Positions 16,831-24,331 are shown, counted from the stretch's first letter. The stretch: DNA of 25,948 nt from Chloroflexota bacterium (GCA_024232355.1 JAAEPW010000438.1:1-25948), one strand, 5' to 3'. Notes: generated by a model not told the origin, from the sequence alone. Made by a program: numbers and translations.

Positions 16831-16923
16831 TCACTGTGGGTTGAGTGTCGCGATGGTCCTTTTGATGAGCTTGGCTGCATCGCGCAAAGTATCTGGGGCG
16901 AAATTCGATTAGTAGTTTCATAG
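16831..16923 (-). pseudogene. Decayed copy of the 3' end of the M3 oligoendopeptidase gene
   Basis: Read on the minus strand, 16899-16831 encodes DTLRDAAKL...TIATLNPQ followed by TGA. The intact peptidase ends DTLHDAVKL...TIATLDPQ followed by TAA at 17109. DNA similarity continues past the stop (TGTGTGATTA on the plus strand in both) and upstream to the shared CTATGAAAC codons, with a small deletion that shifts the frame. About 30-35 codons remain. It lies within the transcribed leader of pyrB and 278 bases from the equivalent part of the intact gene, so it looks like the scar of a former tandem duplication. Confidence 0.8.
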
Positions 16924-16959
16924 AAGATGGTTCCAATTATCGGAATGCCATTCTACTAT

Positions 16960-16988
16960 ATGATACTATATCTTTTATCTGTTGTCAA
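16960..16988 (-). promoter_or_regulatory. Sigma-70-type promoter for the pyrB-hydroxylase operon
   Basis: On the minus strand TTGACA (16988-16983) and TATCAT (16965-16960) are separated by exactly 17 bases. The -35 is a perfect match and the -10 matches at 5 of 6. Transcription would start near 16953, giving a leader of about 160 bases before pyrB. I looked for a PyrR-type binding element or an attenuator in that leader and saw neither. Confidence 0.8.
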
Positions 16989-17028
16989 GTGTGATGGGAG
17001 CGGATTTAGTAGTGAGGGGAAAAATTCA

Positions 17029-17069
17029 AGCAGCGGTGTGACTTTTATGGGAAAAGTCACACCGCTGCT
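17029..17069 (-). terminator. Strong hairpin terminator downstream of the peptidase gene
   Basis: An 18-bp perfect inverted repeat (AGCAGCGGTGTGACTTTT at 17029-17046 and its complement at 17052-17069) has a 5-base loop. On the minus strand it lies 40 bases after the peptidase stop and is followed by TTGAATTTTT, so it fits an intrinsic terminator. It separates the peptidase from the pyrB promoter. Confidence 0.85.
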
Positions 17070-17108
17070 GTTACATCGAACTGATCTGTGGTTATGTGTG
17101 ATTACATT

Positions 17109-18815
17109 TTACTGCGGGTCGAGCGTCGCAATGGTCTCTTCGACGAGTTTGACTGCGTCGTGCAAGGTGTCAGCGTCGAAAGCGAACTTTGCTCCGGCGG
17201 TTTCATAGAGTTGAGGGAGCGGCACAGTGCCGCCCAGGGCCAGCGAGCGCCGGTAGTCGGCGACTGTTCCGGCCTGATCTCGTAATGCGTTGCGCCAGAT
17301 CTGCACAGCGCCCAGTTGCGCCAGTCCATACTCCACATAGTAGAATGGTATTTGGTGGATGTGGAGTTTGCGGTGCCAGCCGGTCATCATGTCCGGTTCT
17401 AGTCCACTCCAATCCACGCCAGGCATAAAGCGCTTCCACAATGCTGTCCATTGGGCGTCACAATGGGTCGGATCCAGCGCCGCATCAGCGTTTTGATATA
17501 CCCAGTGCTGGAAAGCGTCCACCACAGCCATATATGGCCAAAAGAGCAACATATCTTCCAGGTATTTAGCGCGAGCGCGAGCGGCGTCGGCCTGGCTGTA
17601 GAATCCGCCCTCCGTGGCGGTTAGGTATGGCGCTGCCAGCAATTCCATGCTCATCGAGGCTACTTCGGCAAATTCCATTGGAACGTCAAGTTGATGGTGG
17701 TAGGGTAGATGATTTGATTCAAAGACGTGGAAAGCGTGTCCACCCTCGTGCAGCAAGGTTTGTACGTCATCGTGTAGACCGACGGCATTCAAAAAGACGA
17801 ACGGACGACGAGCAACGTCAAAAGCCTCACAGTAGGCGCCAGGGGCTTTGTTCTTGCGATTCTCCAGGTCCATCAATTTTTCTTCTACCATTACGTCAAA
17901 GTATGCCCCTAATTGTGGGTCTATGCGATGAAAGATGGACGATGTTTTGGCTTCCAGTTCCGCCACATCAGTAAAGGGGCGTAGGGGTGGGTGGCCAAGT
18001 GGGTCCACATTCAGGTCCCACGGGCGCAGCATGTCCACGCCGAGTCGCTGGCGGCGTTTTTCGTACAAGCGGGTTGCTGCGGGGACTACGACTTGCTCAA
18101 TCGCTTGTTGGAATTGAGCGCAGTTGGCGGGCGTATAATCGAATCGCAGCAGTTGTTGCCAACGGTAAGCGCGATAGTCATCCCCCAAGTCGGCGTTGGT
18201 AGCCAATTGTCGACGCAGGCTCAAGAGACGCTGCCACAGTTCATTGATCGCCTCACGATCGGCCAGTTGACGTTCCGACGTCAGTCGCCAGGCGCGCTCG
18301 CGCAGGCCCCGGTCAGAGTCCTGATAAACGGGCTGGAGTTGGGCCAACGGGACCTCTTCGCCATCCCACGTCACGGTCTGTGCGCCGGTGATCTTGGCAT
18401 ATTCAGCGCTCAACTGGTGATCCTGGGCCAATAGCGGCAGGTTGGCTTCTCGGAACAAGGCATCCTCGGCCCGCATATTACGCAGGGGGATCTCAAATCC
18501 CTCGACTTGCGGTCTGGAGGCCAAGAGTTTTTCCTTGAGCCTTTGTTCTGCGGCGAGGGCGACCGGGAAAATATCTTCCAGATAAGTATTAAAGCGCCGT
18601 TCAGCCTCTGCGTCGGCGGTGTTGAGGGTGGTCGCTACAAAGAGGCGTTTGTACATTTCGCTCAAGCACTCTCTCAGGCTTGACCAATCGGTCAGCCATC
18701 CGACGACGGTATCGGAAGTCAACTCGCGCGTGGTTAGGTTCTGGAAATATGGCTCTATTTGTGGCCAAGACCACTGCAAAAGATCTGGGGCTGTTTTAGG
18801 TAGGGATGTAAACAT
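17109..18815 (-). CDS. M3-family oligoendopeptidase (zinc metallopeptidase)
   Basis: The 568-residue product has the thermolysin-like zinc site LLHEGGHAFHVFES (HEGGHAFH at 356-363; HExxH within it) and the long helical N-terminal part of oligoendopeptidase F/M3 proteins. The downstream glutamate region lies around SMSMELLAAPYL. It should cleave short peptides in the cytoplasm. ATG at 18815 follows GAGGAG with a 5-base gap. A promoter with TATAAT lies upstream and a hairpin terminator downstream, so it is a single-gene unit. A decayed copy of its 3' end remains at 16831-16923. Confidence 0.93.
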   Translation of the reverse strand: MFTSLPKTAPDLLQWSWPQIEPYFQNLTTRELTSDTVVGWLTDWSSLRECLSEMYKRLFVATTLNTADAEAERRFNTYLEDIFPVALAAEQRLKEKLLASRPQVEGFEIPLRNMRAEDALFREANLPLLAQDHQLSAEYAKITGAQTVTWDGEEVPLAQLQPVYQDSDRGLRERAWRLTSERQLADREAINELWQRLLSLRRQLATNADLGDDYRAYRWQQLLRFDYTPANCAQFQQAIEQVVVPAATRLYEKRRQRLGVDMLRPWDLNVDPLGHPPLRPFTDVAELEAKTSSIFHRIDPQLGAYFDVMVEEKLMDLENRKNKAPGAYCEAFDVARRPFVFLNAVGLHDDVQTLLHEGGHAFHVFESNHLPYHHQLDVPMEFAEVASMSMELLAAPYLTATEGGFYSQADAARARAKYLEDMLLFWPYMAVVDAFQHWVYQNADAALDPTHCDAQWTALWKRFMPGVDWSGLEPDMMTGWHRKLHIHQIPFYYVEYGLAQLGAVQIWRNALRDQAGTVADYRRSLALGGTVPLPQLYETAGAKFAFDADTLHDAVKLVEETIATLDPQ

Positions 18816-18883
18816 TCATTCTCCTCGAGTGATGTATTGTGTGCTCTTTTTTTCGTCACGTTAAAAAGTGCTTTAGGATGGGC

Positions 18884-18911
18884 ATTATATAAGAAATTCT
18901 AGCACTTGCAA
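18884..18911 (-). promoter_or_regulatory. Promoter of the oligoendopeptidase gene
   Basis: On the minus strand TTGCAA (18911-18906), a 16-base spacer and a perfect TATAAT (18889-18884) precede the gene. The leader would be about 60 bases. It is divergent from the promoter at 18941-18969, so the two may share regulation. Confidence 0.65.
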
Positions 18912-18940
18912 GAGTGTGGGCAACGTGTCGGCGCGTGTGC

Positions 18941-18969
18941 TTGCGCGAAACCCGGATGATTGGTACAAT
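18941..18969 (+). promoter_or_regulatory. Candidate promoter of the DUF1269-type gene
   Basis: TTGCGC (18941-18946) and TACAAT (18964-18969) are 17 bases apart. The -10 matches 5 of 6 positions, the -35 is weaker. Transcription would start about 55 bases before the ATG at 19032. Confidence 0.5.
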
Positions 18970-19031
18970 TGCCGCATATACAAGTTTGTCACGCCACGAC
19001 GTTTACCGCAAGGAGAAAGGAAACAAACATA

Positions 19032-19550
19032 ATGGATGCTATGGAAACCCCTGTTTCACTGCTCGTTTATGCATACAATGAATATGGCAAAGCTGATAAA
19101 GTGCTAAAAGCCCTGAAAGAATTGGACAAGACCGGGATTATTGCCGTGCTCAACGCCGCCGTGCTATCTATGGATAAAGACGGCAAGGTCAAATTGCGCG
19201 AGACCGAAGACGTTGATGCCAAACGCGGCGCGATATTTGGTGCGATTGCCGGTGGTTTGGTCGGCCTGTTGGGTGGGCCGGCGGGCGTGATTGTGGGGGC
19301 CGCTGCCGGTGCAGCCGCCGGGGGCGTAGCCGCTCACAAGATCGATATGGGCTTTTCCGACGATTACCTCAAGGATCTTCAGCAAAGTCTCAAGCCTGGC
19401 AGTTCGGCCATCATCGCGCTCGTCGAACACGAATGGGTTGAAAAAGTGGTTCAAGAGTTGGAGGAGCACGAGGGTCAACTTTTCCGGCAGGCCCTCAAAG
19501 CAGACATTGCCGCCCAACTAGCGGGCGACGGTGATAAAGCGCTAGAGTGA
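19032..19550 (+). CDS. DUF1269-family protein with glycine-rich hydrophobic core
   Basis: The 172-residue product has an N-terminal alpha/beta part (VSLLVYAYNEYGKADKVLKAL, then KDGKVKLRETEDVDAKRGA). A Gly/Ala-rich hydrophobic stretch follows (about 67-102, GAIFGAIAGGLVGLLGGPAG onward), then an alpha/beta C-terminal part with SSAIIALVEHEWVEKVVQEL. This layout matches DUF1269, annotated as predicted membrane proteins of unknown function, often stress-linked. I chose ATG at 19032; the upstream open frame overlaps the likely promoter at 18941-18969 and has no ribosome site, whereas AAGGAG and AAAGGAA lie just before 19032. Confidence 0.85.
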   Translation: MDAMETPVSLLVYAYNEYGKADKVLKALKELDKTGIIAVLNAAVLSMDKDGKVKLRETEDVDAKRGAIFGAIAGGLVGLLGGPAGVIVGAAAGAAAGGVAAHKIDMGFSDDYLKDLQQSLKPGSSAIIALVEHEWVEKVVQELEEHEGQLFRQALKADIAAQLAGDGDKALE

Positions 19551-19568
19551 CTTTGATCTAAGCGCTGA

Positions 19569-19587
19569 ACCCTTCGACAAACTCAGG
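19569..19587. repeat. Short dispersed repeat-like sequence
   Basis: ACCCTTCGACAAACTCAGG resembles a common imperfect palindromic repeat (CCTTCGACAxxCTCAGG) that I recall scattered between genes in many environmental bacterial genomes. Only one copy was noticed in this window. Confidence 0.35.
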
Positions 19588-19609
19588 ATATCGTTACCCG
19601 ACTCCAAGC

Positions 19610-19636
19610 CCTCCTTCGGAGGCCGTTTGTTTGTCA
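19610..19636 (+). terminator. Candidate terminator of the DUF1269-type gene
   Basis: CCTCC-TTC-GGAGG (19610-19622) forms a short stem with a 3-base loop, followed by a T-rich stretch (GTTTGTTTGT). It lies about 60 bases past the stop codon. The stem is short, so this is a weak call. Confidence 0.4.
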
Positions 19637-19643
19637 AAGAAAT

Positions 19644-19695
19644 ACCCACGGCCCAGCTATTTTTGCGTTGATCAAAAGATTGCAAGGCCGTGGGT
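19644..19695. terminator. Hairpin between convergent genes, possible bidirectional terminator
   Basis: ACCCACGGCC (19644-19653) pairs with GGCCGTGGGT (19686-19695); a smaller TTTTG/CAAAA stem lies inside. It sits between the plus-strand DUF1269-type gene and the minus-strand phosphoesterase, 12 bases after the latter's stop. T-rich sequence follows on both strands. Confidence 0.55.
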
Positions 19696-19707
19696 TTGCT
19701 TGATATT

Positions 19708-20940
19708 TTAGCCTGTTAGCGCTGTTTGTATAGAACGGAGTGGTGAACATCCCGAGCCAAGTTTCTTGTGACGTTCGCCAAGGGTGACGATTGCCCCATC
19801 CTCGGTGAATTCTTTGACTCGCACGTAATGTATTTTGGTGTTTGCATCTAGCTGCGTTTCCACAAATGTGCAGCGTTTTTTGGCATTGGTCCAGGTGCCA
19901 GTGTTCGCATAGATGTATTGGCACGGAATCTCGGCCCTTGTGCGTTCGCTTAGTGACAGTTCCTCTTTGATGTTGAGTGAGAGGCCGTGTATCGTGTACA
20001 TATGAGTGTGTCCAAAAAGGACAATCTCGGGAACCCCCTTTTTCTCAAAATACTGCGTGGTCGCGGCAGTGTAAAGAATCCCACAGTCATTGATGAGAGC
20101 CTCTTCCTTGGAGACGTTGTTCGACATATTCGCCTCCCATTCTTCGTATAGGTTGTCGAACCAATTCTCGATCTGTTTTATTTGTATTGTTTCCGGATAA
20201 CCGTCAGCCCCCCCCATCTTGATTTGTGACGTCTTGCTCATGCCGGCTGCTTCTGTTACTGCTTTGTAGACCACTTGGGCAAAATCGGCAGCGCCGTGAA
20301 ATTTCAGGATAAATTCGGCCAACGCTTCCAAATAATTAGGCGAAGAGCCTGTCTTGGCTACTTTTTCCGTCACCGCGCGAGAGATGAAAAAGCCCAGCGG
20401 CAGGACGTGGCCTGGATGGCTGTATGAATCCGGTGCATTAAAGAGACAGTACCAGCTACCGTGTTCTGCTGCAATTCCATCCTCTATGAATGCGCCTTTT
20501 CCTGCGGCGGTTCCTCGATAGTCAATGGGGTGCGGGCTGAGTATGTCGGTCAGTATTTCCTCGGTCAGCAGCATATCGTGGTTGCCGGGAACATAGACCA
20601 GGTTGACATCGCTAGTGGCGACCTCTTTGAGGCTTTCGATCACGGGGACGTTCTGGGTGGCCTGGGCGATTCTGTGGAATTGGTCATCTGGGAGCGGCGG
20701 TACCGGATCGAGTTGGGCCGGGTAGACCCACTCGTCGAATAGGTCGCCGAGGATGACAACGTCTTTTACTTGTGGGTCCTCGATTTGGAGTCGCAGAAAA
20801 TCGGCCAGCATCTGCGGCCGGTCGCCGTAGAACCAGCAGTACGGATACAGGCCGTTTGACTCGAACGAGGAGACGCTCTCTTCGTCTCCCATGTGAATGT
20901 CGCTGATAAAAATGCGTTTCGTCCTCTCAGTTACAGCCAT
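19708..20940 (-). CDS. Calcineurin-like metallophosphoesterase
   Basis: The 410-residue product has all metal-binding motifs of the family in order: SDIHMGD (13-19), GDLFDEW, PGNHDML, AEHGSWYC and FGHTHMYT. These coordinate two metal ions for hydrolysis of phosphomono- or diesters. A large insert between GNHD and FGHTH (including KTSQIKMGGADGYPETIQIK) makes it longer than LpxH-type enzymes of about 240 residues. No signal peptide is visible, so it is likely cytoplasmic. ATG at 20940 follows AAAGGAGG. It lies 30 bases downstream of the dmsC remnant and may be read from the dmsA-side operon. The substrate is unknown. Confidence 0.88.
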   Translation of the reverse strand: MAVTERTKRIFISDIHMGDEESVSSFESNGLYPYCWFYGDRPQMLADFLRLQIEDPQVKDVVILGDLFDEWVYPAQLDPVPPLPDDQFHRIAQATQNVPVIESLKEVATSDVNLVYVPGNHDMLLTEEILTDILSPHPIDYRGTAAGKGAFIEDGIAAEHGSWYCLFNAPDSYSHPGHVLPLGFFISRAVTEKVAKTGSSPNYLEALAEFILKFHGAADFAQVVYKAVTEAAGMSKTSQIKMGGADGYPETIQIKQIENWFDNLYEEWEANMSNNVSKEEALINDCGILYTAATTQYFEKKGVPEIVLFGHTHMYTIHGLSLNIKEELSLSERTRAEIPCQYIYANTGTWTNAKKRCTFVETQLDANTKIHYVRVKEFTEDGAIVTLGERHKKLGSGCSPLRSIQTALTG

Positions 20941-20970
20941 AGTTTTTCCTCCTTTGTGATGATGAATGGC

Positions 20971-21076
20971 TCAGACGCCGTGATGTACCCGTGTCTTGTA
21001 GAACAGCAAACGTCCGAGCATTTTTGAGACCAGTACCAATCCAAAGGTCAGGATCGTCGTGATGTCTGACCAATCA
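20971..21076 (-). pseudogene. dmsC: C-terminal remnant of a DmsC-like membrane anchor
   Basis: The minus-strand frame ends ILTFGLVLVSKMLGRLLFYK, then TRVHHGV and a TGA stop. It matches the last helix and tail of DmsC-type anchors, which typically end with a pattern like S(E)xLGRxLFYxxxVxxG. Only about 35 residues remain, there is no start codon with a ribosome site, and the preceding sequence is the dmsB remnant. The left edge is approximate because the deletion junction cannot be placed to the base. Confidence 0.65.
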
Positions 21077-21178
21077 TCTTTCCCCCAACAAGTTATGTTT
21101 GTCCTTGCATGCCATTTGGCAAGCCTTGGAACCAGAGCCGGCCGACGAGTCAAAGCAGAAGGAGTACTGTTTGGTCAT
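21074..21178 (-). pseudogene. dmsB: N-terminal remnant of dmsB, iron-sulfur subunit of a DMSO-reductase-type enzyme
   Basis: ATG at 21178 opens a 34-codon frame beginning MTKQYSFCFDSS and continuing AGSGSKACQMACKDKHNL before TGA. E. coli DmsB begins MTTQYGFFIDSS, RCTGCKTCELACKDYKDL, so the alignment is residue for residue. The first two of the four cluster ligands are lost (Cys-to-Gly and Cys-to-Ser), while the last two Cys remain. The other ~170 residues and three further clusters are missing, and the sequence runs directly into a dmsC tail. It starts 3 bases after the DUF218 gene, as expected for an operon gene. Confidence 0.8.
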
Positions 21179-21181
21179 GGT

Positions 21182-21802
21182 TCATACAAAAGCGCCATCA
21201 TATTCCATTATCTCTGCAATATCGTCTTGTTTGAGATACCTCGGAATGTTGTGCCATTCTTTCAACACTCGCTTGCGTCCTTCTTCGCTAAGCCACCAAT
21301 TCGAACGGGTCACGTCAGCAGGTTCGTATGATGCAGTAAAGTAGCGGATTCCTTGGGGCAGATGGCGTTTGAGCGTCATCATCACCCTGCGGCAGTGATA
21401 CCACTTTGTCACTACCAGGACAGACTTGATGTTTCTGAGCTCTATGCATTTTTCCATTTTGGGTCGGGCGAAAACGACATTTTCCAGCGTGTTTGTGGAC
21501 TTTTCTTCTACAATGATGCAATTTCGTGGTACACTGTTCCGAAAAAGTATTCCCAGGTGCATATTTGCTTCATTTACGCCGGTAAAGCGATTCTCTCCCC
21601 CACAGAGTACCACGTATCGTACCACACTGCGCCTGAATAGGTCTGCCGCTATATGAGCTGGTTCGGAACGACGTGTGCCAAAGACGAATGCGAAATCGGC
21701 GGATTGTGGCGCAGCCGTATGTACGTCAAGATATTGTGTGATGTGCTCTGCTTCCTCTGTGGATATTTGCACGTTGCCTCCAAAGTCTGGAATGTGGTTC
21801 AT
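21182..21802 (-). CDS. YdcF/SanA-like DUF218 protein
   Basis: The 206-residue product has the DUF218 signature. ADFAFVFGTRRSE is followed by YVVLCGGENRFTGVNEA, VEEKSTNTLENVVFAR, and SVLVVTKWYHCRRVMMTLKR. The family includes E. coli YdcF and the envelope proteins SanA and ElyC; YdcF is reported to bind SAM. This copy has no membrane segment or signal, so it resembles the cytoplasmic YdcF type. ATG at 21802 overlaps the reductase stop by 4 bases, so it is co-translated with the DmsA-like enzyme. Its position between dmsA and the dmsB remnant is not the usual dms arrangement. Function unknown. Confidence 0.85.
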   Translation of the reverse strand: MNHIPDFGGNVQISTEEAEHITQYLDVHTAAPQSADFAFVFGTRRSEPAHIAADLFRRSVVRYVVLCGGENRFTGVNEANMHLGILFRNSVPRNCIIVEEKSTNTLENVVFARPKMEKCIELRNIKSVLVVTKWYHCRRVMMTLKRHLPQGIRYFTASYEPADVTRSNWWLSEEGRKRVLKEWHNIPRYLKQDDIAEIMEYDGAFV

Positions 21803-24105
21803 ACTTTTTCAACTTGCACCATAATCGTGTGCTGCGCCGAGCCAAAGGCCAGCGGCGTCCACTGCTCAGAGGTCAACACGTTGACCGACCCACGCCGGTC
21901 CACGCCATCGTCGTCGGGCGTCCACCAGGCTCCCTGTGGGATGTTGACCACCCCCGGCAAGATGCGGTTCGTTACCCGACAGGGCAGGATCATTGTCCCG
22001 CGCTCGTTGTAAACTCGAACCTCGTCCCCATCGGCGATGCCGCGGGCCTGGGCGTCCAACTCGTTGATGAACACCCGCTGTGGAAATGCCTCCCGCAGCC
22101 AGTCCACGTTGTCGTGGATCGAGTGAACCCGACCCATATAGTGATGGCCGATGGCCTGGAGGGGATATTTTTCTGCCTCTGATCCAAAGGGGCTTTCCCA
22201 CTCTTGGATGTACTTTGGTACCGGCGGGATTTCTGCCGGATTCCCCATATCGTACAATTGCTTTGAGAAAATCTCAATCTTGCCGGAGGGGGTATCCAAC
22301 GGGTGCGCTTCTGGATCGGCGCGAAAATTGGCAAAGGCGACGGTCGGCTGCGTGACCGGCTCGGCGTACACGCCAACGTTGGAGGTTTCAAACTCGTCGA
22401 GCGAGGGCAGACTCGGAAAGCGCGTCTCGCGGTAATGATCGAGGATCCACTCGACCCAGCCGCGTTCGTCACGGCCCTCGGTGTACGCATCTCCGATGCC
22501 CAGGCGTTCGGCCAGTTCGGCGCAGATACGATAGTCGCTCTTGGTCTCGGCTAGCGGCTCGACCAGCTTGGGCATTAGGATCACGTCGGTGCAGTACTTC
22601 CAGCCATCCTCCAGGCCCCAGGTCTCGAACTGGGTGCAGGCCGGGAGCAAAATGTCGGCAAAGCGGCCCGTGGGGGTGAGAAAATTGTCTTGCACGACGA
22701 TGAATTCGACCAGGCGCTCGTCGCGCAGGATTTTGACGGTGCGGTTGATGTTGGCGTGCTGGTTGATCAAGGCGTTGCTGGCGACGGCATAGATCAACTT
22801 GACGTTGTTCTCCAGCCACTCGACCCCGGTCACGCCGTCCTGAGGCCCCATCTCCTGGCCGCGCAGCACGGCCTCCGTCCACAGGAAAACGGGGATGGCG
22901 GCTCGGGCCGGGTTCTCGCCCACCGGGAAGACGTTCCAGAAAGGACCACCTTGCGGGTGCAGGCCCAGCCCGCTGGCCCACCCACCGGGCACGCCCACGT
23001 TCCCGGTGATGGCAGCCAGCACGCACCCGGCCCGGACAGCCTGCTCGCCGTAGGCCCGGCGCTGCATCCCATAGCCCTGGTAGAGCACGCTTGGCTTGAT
23101 GGTGGCGTATTCGCGGGCGATGCGCGTGATGGTGTCCCGGGGCACGGTGGTGATCTTTTCGGCCCAAGCTGGGGTTTTCGCCACGCCATCCTTATGGCCC
23201 AGGATATAATCTTTGTAGCTTTCGGCTCCCTCTGTACCTTGGGGCATTTGGGATTCGTCAAAGCCGACACAATGGGTGCGCACAAACTCGACGTCATACA
23301 GGTTTTCGGTGATCATTACGTGGGCCATCGCGCTCATCATGGCCACGTCGGTGCCGGGGCGGATGGGCACCCACTCGTCGGCCAGGCTGGCGGCGCTCAG
23401 CGTGTGGCGCGGGTCGATGCAGACGACCCTGGCCCCGTTCTGGCGGGCCTGCTTGACAAAGAAATCGCTATTGGTGCCGTCGCGCATCTCGGCCGGGTTC
23501 CAACTCCACATCAGGATATATTTGGCGTTCAGCCAGTCCAGGCGGTGGTTGCCGGTGTGCAGGGTGCCATACACGGTGGGAGTGGCGACGTTGATGGCGG
23601 CCCAACTGTAGCTGTTAGTTATCCCCAAGCAGCCGCCGAACAGGTTCATCAAGCGGCGGGCGGTCTGCGAGCCGTTGAGTTGATTGTAGCTGCCGGTGCC
23701 ATAGGGTACGAACATAGCGCTGTTGCCATAGGTTTGTTTGACCCGCTGCATCTCGCCCGCCACTGTGTCCAGAGCCTCGTCCCAGGAGATGCGCTCGAAC
23801 TTGCCCTCGCCGCGCTCTCCCACGCGCTTCAGCGGATACTTGAGCCGGTCCGGGTGGTACTGGCGGCGCAGGTAGGCCCGCCCGCGCACGCAGGCCCGCA
23901 GTTGGGGAGCAGTGGGGGTATCCGGGCGGTCGTCGGCGTCGAGGTGGGTGATGATGGGCTGCCCGGAGGCATCCTCACTGACGTGGGCCACCAGCAGGCA
24001 GCGTCCGCCACAGTTGTGGGCCGGGCAGCCTACCCGGACAAGGTGTTCCAGGGAGCTATTCTGCGCGTTGGGTGTCGTTTGTTTTTTGCGAAATAGATTT
24101 AACAC
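21799..24105 (-). CDS. dmsA: DmsA-like molybdopterin oxidoreductase, Ser-ligated, no Tat signal
   Basis: Numbering from GTG at 24105 gives 768 residues. The [4Fe-4S] motif is CPAHNCGGRC with a distant fourth Cys (27, 32, 36, 72). The Mo ligand is Ser167 in NSYSWAA, as in DMSO/TMAO reductases. LMWSWNPAEMRDG and the C-terminal dinucleotide-binding domain (GDEVRVYNERG) are also typical. It should reduce an S- or N-oxide or related substrate. The frame is open to 24246 (TTG), but a TATAAT promoter lies inside that extension, so the only good in-frame start downstream is GTG 24105, which lacks a clear ribosome site. No twin-arginine signal is present. DmsB and DmsC exist only as remnants downstream. 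Confidence 0.88.
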   Translation of the reverse strand: MLNLFRKKQTTPNAQNSSLEHLVRVGCPAHNCGGRCLLVAHVSEDASGQPIITHLDADDRPDTPTAPQLRACVRGRAYLRRQYHPDRLKYPLKRVGERGEGKFERISWDEALDTVAGEMQRVKQTYGNSAMFVPYGTGSYNQLNGSQTARRLMNLFGGCLGITNSYSWAAINVATPTVYGTLHTGNHRLDWLNAKYILMWSWNPAEMRDGTNSDFFVKQARQNGARVVCIDPRHTLSAASLADEWVPIRPGTDVAMMSAMAHVMITENLYDVEFVRTHCVGFDESQMPQGTEGAESYKDYILGHKDGVAKTPAWAEKITTVPRDTITRIAREYATIKPSVLYQGYGMQRRAYGEQAVRAGCVLAAITGNVGVPGGWASGLGLHPQGGPFWNVFPVGENPARAAIPVFLWTEAVLRGQEMGPQDGVTGVEWLENNVKLIYAVASNALINQHANINRTVKILRDERLVEFIVVQDNFLTPTGRFADILLPACTQFETWGLEDGWKYCTDVILMPKLVEPLAETKSDYRICAELAERLGIGDAYTEGRDERGWVEWILDHYRETRFPSLPSLDEFETSNVGVYAEPVTQPTVAFANFRADPEAHPLDTPSGKIEIFSKQLYDMGNPAEIPPVPKYIQEWESPFGSEAEKYPLQAIGHHYMGRVHSIHDNVDWLREAFPQRVFINELDAQARGIADGDEVRVYNERGTMILPCRVTNRILPGVVNIPQGAWWTPDDDGVDRRGSVNVLTSEQWTPLAFGSAQHTIMVQVEKV

Positions 24106-24183
24106 GTTGTTGGTAATAGAATCGACTTTGTCTATCGGTGGTTCTAGTGCGAAAGACTTGGTTTGGAAACAACAATTTGCCAA

Positions 24184-24212
24184 ATTATACCCCGACGAGG
24201 GTGCTTGCACAA
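24184..24212 (-). promoter_or_regulatory. Promoter of the DmsA-like operon
   Basis: On the minus strand TTGTGC (24212-24207) and a perfect TATAAT (24189-24184) are 17 bases apart. Transcription would begin near 24177, inside the longest open frame of the reductase, which argues for a shorter protein starting at 24105. Confidence 0.65.
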
Positions 24213-24331
24213 ACTGTCGCTGATGGGGGTTATCGAAGCGGAACAAGAATGAAAAATCAACCCCAAAAAACAGGCTGCGAATGTTAACAAAATGAGCGTA
24301 AAATGGGGCATCTCACACAAGGAGGTGCCCT

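Noticed and set aside
16795..16953. PyrR-type attenuator or leader-peptide control of pyrB.
   Set aside because: No PyrR-binding-like element or terminator hairpin is visible; the leader is explained by the peptidase-gene remnant, and an ATG frame at 16921 has no ribosome site.
20971..21153. A 60-codon minus-strand frame as an independent small membrane protein.
   Set aside because: Its first half is an out-of-frame reading of the dmsB remnant and only the last ~35 residues resemble anything, namely a DmsC tail; TTG start without ribosome site.
22469..23167. Minus-strand 232-codon frame inside the DmsA-like gene.
   Set aside because: Composition is Arg/Pro/Gly/Ala-rich, typical of an out-of-frame reading of the reductase gene.
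22690..24096. A 468-codon open frame on the plus strand opposite the DmsA-like gene.
   Set aside because: It is the antisense shadow of a GC-rich coding gene; no domain is recognisable and the minus-strand product has all expected cofactor motifs.
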